NCBI GenBank assembly: GCA_948896875.1
Contig: CAQUWW010000142.1
Location: 1-7,713 of the forward strand
Origin: an uncultured Acetatifactor sp.
GTDB lineage: Bacteria; Bacillota; Clostridia; Lachnospirales; Lachnospiraceae
Reading direction: 5' to 3'
DNA length: 7,713 bases
The notes beneath the pieces are model-generated. The model saw only the letters and a list, made by a program, of their open reading frames with translations. It was not told the origin of the DNA and made no database searches. The translations under genes and the position numbers were made by a program. The first letter of the stretch is position 1. Each line of letters starts with the position of its first letter. Positions 1 through 6,195 of the stretch are shown here, piece by piece.

Positions 1-450
1 ATCTCCTACCCGAAAAGGTTTCAGGGCCAGGATCAGCACACCTCCGGCCAGATTCGACAGACTGCCCTGCACCGCCAGTCCGATGGCCACGCCTGCGGAA
101 CCCAGCACCGCCACAACGCTGGCCGCATCCAGCCCGAAGGAGGTGGCCAGAAACATCACCAGCAGCACATACAGAGTGGCTTTGACAAAAGAATCCACAA
201 ACTGTATGACGCCCAGCTCCACATTGGCTTTCTTCATAGCCTTTTTCAGCATTCTGCGGGCAAATTTAATGAGGTTCACACCGATCAAGAAGAAAATCAG
301 CGCAAGCAGAATCCGCAGGCCCAAATTAAATGCCTTTTCGGGAAGCAGGCTTATCCATTCTCTGACAACACCCGTCTCTATTTTTTCCTCCACATCCTCC
401 ATGAGATTTCCGACAGTACTGTTCGCTGCCAATTGATATATCGCCGCCAT
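1..450 (-). CDS. mscS: MscS-family mechanosensitive channel, N-terminal 150 residues (partial)
   Basis: Small-conductance mechanosensitive channel of the cytoplasmic membrane, which opens under membrane tension to release solutes on osmotic downshock. The frame is open from ATG 450-448 to the window edge, so the C-terminal cytoplasmic cage is missing. Membrane segments fall at about residues 41-63 and 82-105, followed by the pore helix TM3 at about 109-140. The pore helix is diagnostic: residues 111-135 closely match E. coli MscS, including GLAVQGSLSNLAGG, then KPFRVGD at 144-150. Aligned by eye, E. coli pore residues L105, L109, Q112 and G113 correspond here to V121, L125, Q128 and G129, so one of the two constriction leucines is valine. 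The start is supported by AAGGA at 461-457, six bases before ATG. It lies 122 bases downstream of the ABC operon on the same strand. The family call is firm; the gene symbol stands for the family, not a proven orthologue. Confidence 0.95.
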   Translation of the reverse strand, partial: MAAIYQLAANSTVGNLMEDVEEKIETGVVREWISLLPEKAFNLGLRILLALIFFLIGVNLIKFARRMLKKAMKKANVELGVIQFVDSFVKATLYVLLVMFLATSFGLDAASVVAVLGSAGVAIGLAVQGSLSNLAGGVLILALKPFRVGD

Positions 451-572
451 TTTCCTTCCTTCCTGTTCCCTGTCATTTCGGCTATCCTCCCGCCTGCTCC
501 CGGGTTTGTTATTTTTTGCTTTCCGCTTTCTGATTCACTGTCTGATTCCGGTTTTACTATCAGCGCTGCAGT
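451..572. other. Intergenic gap between ABC operon and mscS-like gene; no clear terminator or promoter
   Basis: A 122-base gap, the longest in the window. On the minus strand I see no GC-rich hairpin followed by a T run, and no convincing -35/-10 pair. An 8-base direct repeat TCTGATTC (529-536 and 541-548, plus-strand reading) and a weak imperfect inverted repeat CCGGT/ACCGG (548-552 and 575-579) are present, both too weak to name. The mscS-like gene may therefore be reached by read-through from the ABC operon or have a weak promoter of its own; the sequence does not decide. Confidence 0.4.
457..461 (-). promoter_or_regulatory. Ribosome binding site of the mscS-like gene
   Basis: AAGGA in a purine run (AGGAAGGAAGGAAA) lies six bases before ATG 450. 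It supports this start although the coding frame is truncated by the window edge. Confidence 0.7.
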
Positions 573-1475
573 TTACCGGCTATTTTGAGCATTGTCCTCC
601 TCCGGTGCGCCGATGACAATTCTTCCGTTCTCCAGCTCCATGCGGACTTTGTTCCCCTGAATACCGAGTTCCTCCAGATATTCTCTTGGAATCTGAACGC
701 GGCCCGCTTTATCCAGCACGGCATACTCATTGTGGACCTCCTCGAACATGCCGATGGAATCCAGCTTATCGGCATAGCTCTGCTTTATAACCATCTCGCT
801 GCTGGTCTTTCCATCCCGAATAGCCACCACACGACTCACCTTTTTGGACAGCATCCTGTCATGGGTCACAATCACAATTGTCAACCCCAGATTCTTATTC
901 AGCCCCCGGAAAACATCCAGAATATAGTTGCCTGTCTTGGTGTCCACCGACCCGGTAGGTTCGTCTGCCAGCAGAATTTTGGGATTGTTGGCCAGGGCAA
1001 TGGCAATGGCAATCCTCTGCTGCTCTCCTCCCGACAGCTGACTCAATCGGCTGTCCTTCTTGTGGCCCATTCCCACCATCTCCAGCAGCTCCAGCGCTCT
1101 GTCCTTCTGCTGCTTCCTGTTGGTAAAGCGCATTGGCAGCCGGACATTCTGCCAGGCGCTCAGATAAGGAATCAGATTCCTTGCATTATTCTGCCACACA
1201 AAGCCTACCGTATTCCGTTTATAATCCACCAGCTCCTTCTCGTTGAGCTTAAACAGATCTCTGCCATCCACAGTCAACTTCCCGGCGGACGGCCGATCCA
1301 GTCCGCCTACCATATTCAGGAATGTGGACTTGCCGCTGCCGCTGTTGCCGATGATAGCCATCAGCTCTCCCGCGGCAATATTGAGCTCAAGCCCCTGAAG
1401 CGCCAGAACCTCCAGGTCCTTCGTCTTATAAATCTTTACCAGATTTTCGCAAACAATGATATCCTCACTCAACAA
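573..1475 (-). CDS. ABC transporter ATPase with C-terminal SpoVT/AbrB-like domain
   Basis: Second nucleotide-binding subunit of the exporter, acting on the cytoplasmic face of the membrane. Counting from TTG 1475 (300 residues): Walker A GNSGSGKST 43-51, Q-loop glutamine 95 in an unusual VWQ context, signature LSGGEQQ 147-153, Walker B ILLADE 167-172, D-loop SVD 176-178, H-loop histidine 205. All catalytic positions are intact. A typical LolD/MacB-type ATPase ends near residue 225; this one continues for about 75 residues, and 251-289 reads as a swapped-hairpin AbrB/SpoVT motif (LDKAGRVQIPREYLEELGI, then NGRIVI). Start choice: the frame stays open upstream to a TTG at 1511, but GGAGG at 1489-1485 sits nine bases before TTG 1475 and twelve before TTG 1472; GTG 1481 is only three bases away. 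The start at 1475 overlaps the previous gene by 11 bases, which suggests translational coupling. ATPase function is certain; the role of the tail is unknown. Confidence 0.93.
   Translation of the reverse strand: MLSEDIIVCENLVKIYKTKDLEVLALQGLELNIAAGELMAIIGNSGSGKSTFLNMVGGLDRPSAGKLTVDGRDLFKLNEKELVDYKRNTVGFVWQNNARNLIPYLSAWQNVRLPMRFTNRKQQKDRALELLEMVGMGHKKDSRLSQLSGGEQQRIAIAIALANNPKILLADEPTGSVDTKTGNYILDVFRGLNKNLGLTIVIVTHDRMLSKKVSRVVAIRDGKTSSEMVIKQSYADKLDSIGMFEEVHNEYAVLDKAGRVQIPREYLEELGIQGNKVRMELENGRIVIGAPEEDNAQNSR
609..725 (-). other. SpoVT/AbrB-like domain fused to the ABC ATPase
   Basis: Encodes residues 251-289 (numbering from TTG 1475). The pattern is that of AbrB, SpoVT and MazE N-terminal hairpins: aspartate-lysine, then GR, a hydrophobic residue, a polar residue, IP, a charged helix ending in LGI, and a final strand ELENGRIVI. 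In those families this segment dimerises by strand swapping and usually binds DNA. Here it follows a linker of about 30 residues after the ATPase core. Whether it binds DNA, dimerises the ATPases or serves only as a structural tail cannot be told from sequence. Confidence 0.75.
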
Positions 1476-2184
1476 ACTCACCGTCCTCCAGCTGATATAC
1501 CACGTCTCCAATCTCCATCAGGCCTGTGTCATGGGTGGTCATGACGATTGTCACACCTTCCGAAGCCGCCAGCTCCTTAAATATTTTTACCACCTGCAGT
1601 CCTGTGTTCGTATCCAGCTCCGCCGTAGGCTCGTCCGCGAACAGAATCTCCGGCCTGTGGGCTATGGCCCTGGCAATGGCCACCCGCTGTTGTTCCCCGC
1701 CGGACAATTCCTGGGGCAGATGATGCAGTCTGCTGCCAAGTCCCACCATTTTCAGGCATTCCTCCACCCGTTCCTTCCGATTCTCCTTATATCCGGCCAT
1801 TCGAAGAGCGAATTCCACATTTTCATATGCTGTCATCATAGGAACCAGTGCCACAGACTGGAAGACAAATCCAATCTGCCTCCGTCTGAGAAGCCCTCTC
1901 TCTTTTTCACTCAGCTTCGTGATATTGTTACCCTGAAAGAACACATCCCCTTCCGTGGGATAATCCAGTGCGCTCAGAATATTCATCAGAGTTGTCTTGC
2001 CGGAACCGGACCGGCCTTTTAATATGGCAAGCTGCCCCTTAGCAATTTCCAGCTCCAGCCCTTTCAGCGCCCAGAAGGTATCACCCCCCGCCACAGGAAA
2101 GCCTTTTTTGATTCCTTTTGCCGCAATGATCTTCTCCATACCCTCTCCCCCTGCTCTTAGCGGGCGTCCTGAAAAGGTGTCCAT
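1465..2184 (-). CDS. ABC transporter ATPase, LolD/MacB type
   Basis: First nucleotide-binding subunit of the exporter, hydrolysing ATP at the cytoplasmic side and driving the FtsX-type permease encoded just upstream. From ATG 2184 (239 residues): Walker A GRSGSGKT 57-64, Q-loop glutamine 109, signature LSGGEQQ 160-166, Walker B ILFADE 180-185, D-loop AELD 188-191, H-loop histidine 218. The protein is the usual length for this family and ends soon after the H-loop, with no tail, unlike its neighbour. Two starts are credible: ATG 2184 with AGGAGG four bases upstream, and ATG 2139 (224 residues) with GGAG five bases upstream. The first adds 15 residues, MDTFSGRPLRAGGEG, that do not resemble the family, so the shorter form may be the main product. 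The gene starts 36 bases after the permease stop. It is clearly different in sequence from the second ATPase, so the two probably form a heterodimer. Confidence 0.95.
   Translation of the reverse strand: MDTFSGRPLRAGGEGMEKIIAAKGIKKGFPVAGGDTFWALKGLELEIAKGQLAILKGRSGSGKTTLMNILSALDYPTEGDVFFQGNNITKLSEKERGLLRRRQIGFVFQSVALVPMMTAYENVEFALRMAGYKENRKERVEECLKMVGLGSRLHHLPQELSGGEQQRVAIARAIAHRPEILFADEPTAELDTNTGLQVVKIFKELAASEGVTIVMTTHDTGLMEIGDVVYQLEDGEFVE
1485..1489 (-). promoter_or_regulatory. Ribosome binding site deciding the start of the second ATPase
   Basis: GGAGG lies within the last codons of the upstream ATPase gene, nine bases before TTG 1475 and twelve before TTG 1472. It is the strongest Shine-Dalgarno site near the gene junction. 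It argues against the longer reading from TTG 1511 and for initiation at a TTG overlapping the upstream TGA stop (1467-1465). Confidence 0.6.
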
Positions 2185-2204
2185 ACCCCCTCCTGGCCGC
2201 TTAG
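2135..2204 (-). repeat. Near-duplicate translation start region (two SD-ATG units 45 bases apart)
   Basis: The stretches at 2204-2180 and 2160-2135 resemble each other on the minus strand: both begin CTAAG, continue with a purine-rich ribosome binding site and end GGGTATGGA. Their ATG codons (2184 and 2139) are 45 bases apart and in the same frame. This may be an old short duplication that created two usable starts, or chance similarity of two ribosome binding sites. Confidence 0.4.
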
Positions 2205-2220
2205 AAAATCTTCATTCCTT

Positions 2221-5064
2221 TTAGTCCTCTCCCAGCTTCAACGCCTGTGAAATCTTAATCTTCGAAATCAGCCAGCCCAGAATGAACATACAGATCAATA
2301 TCGCCGGGCCGATCACCGCGAACAGCCGCAAGGTATCGCTTCTCTCACTGATAATCTCAAGAGGTATCACCTGATCCGCAGAGCTGTAGGCAATCTGAAT
2401 CAGAGGAACAAACAGTCTGGATGTCAGCATTCCCACCAGGATGCCTGCTCCGATAGACACTCCCGTGATAAAAATCTGTTCATTGACCAACATGGTCAGC
2501 ACTTCCCGCATGGACATACCCATAGCACGGAAAATGCCAAACTGCAGCGTCCTGGACTGTATAGATAGAATCCAGTAGATCAGAAATCCTGTGATGCATA
2601 ACAGCAATACACAGATAAAGCCTATGGTCAGAATCCCATTTGTCCCCTGGAAAATCGGATCATTTTTCAGGTCAATAAGCTCTGCGGCTGCGTCCAGAAA
2701 TGTTACATATTTGATCTCAGAGTCCTCTGCATAATCATATAAGAACTGTGAGGAATCCTCTGTCCTGATCCATATCTGATAAGGAAGCACTCCCCAGGAA
2801 GACTGCAGCTGCGACAAATGCGCCACAATCAGAAAATTATCCGTCTCCGCATAAAGTCCATCCCTGCCCATGGTTCGTGTCACAGGCGCATAGGAAGGCC
2901 AATAGTCCACAAATCCATATATAATACCTCTTGTACCGTCGCCGTTTCCATTGGTATAATTCAGAACGTCTCCCAACTCATAACCATAGAGCCTCTGAAA
3001 ATTGGAGGACACCAGAATTGCCCGGGCATTCTGAGATATGGCATTCAAATATTCGTACCAGTGAACAGGAAGAAGAGATTCCTTGAACCAGGCTGTCTCT
3101 CCGAATTCCTTCGTATGGATACCCATCAACATGGCGTTGTTGATTTTTCCACCTTCCACGGACACGTTCACCTTTTTGTCAATATAAACTTTTGTCACGC
3201 TTTCTATGCCGTCAAGCGTCTGATACCGTCCGAAATCCGGTTCCTCATAAATCAGCTCCAGCTGACCCGCACCGACTTCTTCGGCCGCACTGTTCAGCAT
3301 GGCACTATTGTCTTTCCATACCTCCTGGAGCACCACGTCAGCCCCCACAGAATATCGGATTCTCTCCTCCGCGTTGGCATTGATGGTCCGTGCCGCCTGG
3401 GCATTGAAAATTCCCATGGCCAGCGTCAGAATCAGAAATACCATAAAAAATCCCTGGTTATTCCGGGTCCTCAGTATCCTCAGAAAGGAAACGTACAGCG
3501 ACGGAGGCCACCAACGTTTTCCCATCAGGAACAGCAGCCGCATCAATAGTGGAAAGATTCTGAACACCAGCAGAGCTGCTCCCACCATAAACAGGGAAGA
3601 GCAAAAATACAAAAGCGGATCCAGCGACGCACCGTCCAGGACCTTCTGCACAAGATACTCTCTCTGTTCGTAGTATTGGTACAGGCCATACAGAGACACC
3701 CCCAGCAGAATCACATCCAGAAACAGCTTCTGCCACCAGGGGCTCTTGTTTTTACGGTTTTTCCCACGCTTATGGGCCACAATATTGACATTGGCAAATC
3801 GAATCACGGGCAATACCATGGTGCAGGCGGAAAAGAGCGCCGCCGCTCCGGCAAACAGCCAGACCTTCGGTCCTATCTCCACCTTCAGCGCCGCCCTTTT
3901 CACGAATTCCAGAAAAGAATTAGACGCCCCTAAAAGCTTACACATCAGCACTCCCAAGGGGATTCCGCCGGCCAGTCCCAAAATGGAAATCACCAGACTC
4001 TGCAGCAGATAGAGAAATACAATCTGCTTCCTGTCCGCGCCGCGGCTTTTGTAGACTGCAATCTCATTCTGCTCCATCTCAAGGATCTGTCCGGATACCA
4101 TAAAGATAAACACGGCCAGCAATATAAAGACCGGTGTCTGCAGGATCAGGATTGTGGTATTCAGTTTCTGAGACTGCAGTACAAAAGCTTCCAACACTCC
4201 CCTGAAATAGAAGTTATAACTTTTGAATCCTATTTCCTCAAAAGCTTCCGCATAACGGTCCAGCACACTGAGATATCGCTCCGCCTGGTCTCCCCGCATT
4301 CCGGCATAATCCAGTGCCACATACCACTCCTTATTAAAGCTTTGGTCCATCCGTTCTTCGTTGGCAAATAATTCCTCAAACAGCCCCTCATCCATGAGGC
4401 AGACATCACGCCATGTGGTGGGCCAGGACACCCAATAGACATCCTGATCCATACTGTTCTCAAAAATCCCTGCGATTCGAATGCGATATGGAGTACCCGA
4501 CGCATCCGTCAATCTTGTCAGTTCCAGCTCTTCTCCCAGCAGTAGATTCTGCTCTACGAATGTCCTCTCACTGACAATGACATCAAAGGTATGGCCGTCC
4601 AGCTCACCGGAATACATTTTGCCATTCACAATTCTGAGATGATCCTTCTGGTCCGAATAGGAGGCGATTCTCAATGTCAGCTCATTTTTCCGGTTCTCTA
4701 CCGCCAGCTCATGCAAAGCCTTTACATTATTGACATAGTGTTGTGTCACCGAGTAAAGCGCAGGCACATCCAATTCCGCCTGCAGTTCCTCCATCATCTG
4801 GTCCGCACGGATAATCTTGCCGAATTCCACTTCCTTTTTCTTTCCCAGGACAGTACTGTAAGCACCCCGCAGAACAATCAACCCCGGATAATTATTCTTC
4901 TCCACATAATAGTCGCTCAGATTTCGCGTCAGGGTCCGCTGCAAAATCGCCCTGGAATACATTGGGCTGGCCGCTGCAATGGCTATCATCAGCAGATTAC
5001 CAATCAAAAGGCTTATGACCATCCATTTCCTGCTCTCAATCCTGCGGAAAACAAAACTTAACAT
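2221..5064 (-). CDS. Large FtsX-family ABC transporter permease, about ten membrane segments
   Basis: Membrane subunit of the exporter, 947 residues. Predicted membrane segments by hydrophobicity: 15-34, 304-326, 348-375, 400-424, 447-464, 482-512, 537-557, 809-832, 860-880 and 912-934. Two large polar regions (about 35-303 and 558-808) should lie outside the cell. FtsX-type signatures occur twice, just after the segments that follow each outer domain: EIAVYKSRGADRKQ at 334-347 and FGIFRAMGMSMRE at 842-854; in this family these lie near the ATPase contact. The protein looks like two FtsX halves joined with two extra central helices, larger than four-helix MacB and nearer in plan to ten-helix permeases. 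ATG 5064 has AGGGGG (5078-5073) eight bases upstream and lies 12 bases after the third adaptor's stop. Permeases of this fold often transmit conformational change to outer domains and adaptors rather than forming a classic channel. Substrate unknown; lipid, lipoprotein, peptide and antibiotic handling are all possible. Confidence 0.93.
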   Translation of the reverse strand: MLSFVFRRIESRKWMVISLLIGNLLMIAIAAASPMYSRAILQRTLTRNLSDYYVEKNNYPGLIVLRGAYSTVLGKKKEVEFGKIIRADQMMEELQAELDVPALYSVTQHYVNNVKALHELAVENRKNELTLRIASYSDQKDHLRIVNGKMYSGELDGHTFDVIVSERTFVEQNLLLGEELELTRLTDASGTPYRIRIAGIFENSMDQDVYWVSWPTTWRDVCLMDEGLFEELFANEERMDQSFNKEWYVALDYAGMRGDQAERYLSVLDRYAEAFEEIGFKSYNFYFRGVLEAFVLQSQKLNTTILILQTPVFILLAVFIFMVSGQILEMEQNEIAVYKSRGADRKQIVFLYLLQSLVISILGLAGGIPLGVLMCKLLGASNSFLEFVKRAALKVEIGPKVWLFAGAAALFSACTMVLPVIRFANVNIVAHKRGKNRKNKSPWWQKLFLDVILLGVSLYGLYQYYEQREYLVQKVLDGASLDPLLYFCSSLFMVGAALLVFRIFPLLMRLLFLMGKRWWPPSLYVSFLRILRTRNNQGFFMVFLILTLAMGIFNAQAARTINANAEERIRYSVGADVVLQEVWKDNSAMLNSAAEEVGAGQLELIYEEPDFGRYQTLDGIESVTKVYIDKKVNVSVEGGKINNAMLMGIHTKEFGETAWFKESLLPVHWYEYLNAISQNARAILVSSNFQRLYGYELGDVLNYTNGNGDGTRGIIYGFVDYWPSYAPVTRTMGRDGLYAETDNFLIVAHLSQLQSSWGVLPYQIWIRTEDSSQFLYDYAEDSEIKYVTFLDAAAELIDLKNDPIFQGTNGILTIGFICVLLLCITGFLIYWILSIQSRTLQFGIFRAMGMSMREVLTMLVNEQIFITGVSIGAGILVGMLTSRLFVPLIQIAYSSADQVIPLEIISERSDTLRLFAVIGPAILICMFILGWLISKIKISQALKLGED

Positions 5065-5076
5065 GCATTCTGCCCC

Positions 5077-6195
5077 CTAATCTGCAATTACGGTCTGTCC
5101 CGCAGAGACACCGTCCAAAATCCATATTTCATTCATGTTGTTCAAGCCAGGCACAATATAACGTTTCTGCACCATGTCTCCTTCCAGCACATAAACATAA
5201 TTCTTCCCGTTGTCGGGATATACGGCACTCCGCTCCAACACCAATATCCCCTGCAGTTCCTCCGTATTGTACTGATACTGAAGCGAAGTCCCCAAATCTT
5301 CCGTAGGGATCTCCTCATACAGTTCGATCAAAGCCCTGGTCCCTGATATTGCGTCGGGCAGTACAGAAGGTACGGCAACCACCTTTCCCACATAGGTTTT
5401 TCTCTCATTTTTTTTGCCTGCCTCCACAGTGACATCCATATTGTAGCGCAGTGCGTCAAAACCATTGTCCGCCGCAAGATAAAACCGGTCTGTGGCATGC
5501 ATGGTAACCAGTACGCTGTCCTTTGTCATCAGATCTCCCGGATTATAGAACATCACACTGTCAATCACACCGTCAAAAGGGGCGAACAAGGTATCGTTTG
5601 CCGCCTTCTCCTCCAGCATCAGATTCTCTGTGCCGATGCCCAGATCTTCCAGAGACTTTTTCAGCCTGGCAATTTCTTTCTCTGACTGGTAGACAAACTG
5701 TTCATATTCCGTCTCCAGCTTCGCTATCTTGAGCTGAGCAATCCGTAGTTCATGGTTGCTCAGTTCTTCCGCAGCTTCTCTGGCCTTTTCTATGGCGGAA
5801 AGCCGTTCTTCTTTTCCAAGTCTGAGATTCTCGGCCTTTCTCTCAAGGGACAGCGTTATTTCCTCTCTGTCTGCCCTGCTCACCTCGATATCAAAGGTGG
5901 CAATGGCATCCCCTTCCCGGACCTCATCCCCTTTTCTCACCAGAATCTCACGGAACCTTGCAATGCTGTCCTCCTCCCAACAAAGCTCTTCGCTGATTGG
6001 ATAGTAAACATGCAGAGATCCCCCCGTAGTTCTGATATACTCCCCCTCCTGCGCCTCTATGGTTTCATAGTTGGCCTGCTCCGGGGCAGACAGCGTCTCG
6101 CTGTACCACATCTGTTCCTGTCCGTCGTCACCACAGCCGACAAGTATCAATGCCATGAATAACGGTACGGCGGCTGCTATTTTAATCTTTGACAT
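5077..6195 (-). CDS. HlyD/MacA-type adaptor lipoprotein (third in the row)
   Basis: Membrane-anchored adaptor on the outer side of the cytoplasmic membrane, expected to dock on the permease encoded 12 bases downstream. From ATG 6195 (372 residues): signal peptide with lipobox LVGC and lipid-modified cysteine 21; first half of a biotinyl-lipoyl-like domain about 82-104; long helical hairpin about 105-195, rich in Glu, Lys and Leu; second lipoyl half about 202-232, containing APFDGVI; beta-barrel about 236-320; C-terminal membrane-proximal domain about 322-372 ending in GQTVIAD. The frame is open up to a TTG at 6216, but ATG 6195 has AAGGAG (6210-6205) nine bases upstream and gives a standard signal peptide, so it is preferred. 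The start overlaps the end of the second adaptor gene by 14 bases, implying coupled translation. The family call is firm; the partner assignment rests on gene order. Confidence 0.92.
   Translation of the reverse strand: MSKIKIAAAVPLFMALILVGCGDDGQEQMWYSETLSAPEQANYETIEAQEGEYIRTTGGSLHVYYPISEELCWEEDSIARFREILVRKGDEVREGDAIATFDIEVSRADREEITLSLERKAENLRLGKEERLSAIEKAREAAEELSNHELRIAQLKIAKLETEYEQFVYQSEKEIARLKKSLEDLGIGTENLMLEEKAANDTLFAPFDGVIDSVMFYNPGDLMTKDSVLVTMHATDRFYLAADNGFDALRYNMDVTVEAGKKNERKTYVGKVVAVPSVLPDAISGTRALIELYEEIPTEDLGTSLQYQYNTEELQGILVLERSAVYPDNGKNYVYVLEGDMVQKRYIVPGLNNMNEIWILDGVSAGQTVIAD

Noticed and set aside
83..436. Plus-strand open frame of 117 codons near the left edge
   Set aside because: The minus strand here encodes an unmistakable MscS pore helix; the plus-strand product is Ser/Thr-rich and has no family features.
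378..476. Possible 32-residue leader peptide upstream of and overlapping the mscS-like gene on the minus strand
   Set aside because: ATG 476 has GGGAGG nine bases upstream, but the product is a Trp- and Arg-rich shadow of the mscS frame and overlaps it for over 70 bases. No attenuator structure is visible.
548..579. Imperfect inverted repeat after the second ATPase stop, considered as a terminator
   Set aside because: Only five outer pairs (CCGGT/ACCGG) match, the inside does not pair well, and no T run follows on the minus strand.
585..1544. Long plus-strand open frame of 319 codons opposite the second ATPase gene
   Set aside because: It lies antisense to an ATPase gene with intact motifs, its translation is low-complexity and His/Gln/Leu-rich, and it has no recognisable domain. 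It is a mirror of the real gene's codon pattern.
2818..3549. Plus-strand open frame of 243 codons inside the permease gene
   Set aside because: It is antisense to the clearly real FtsX permease, and its composition (many His, Arg, Ile, Gln) is typical of shadow frames. No family is recognisable.
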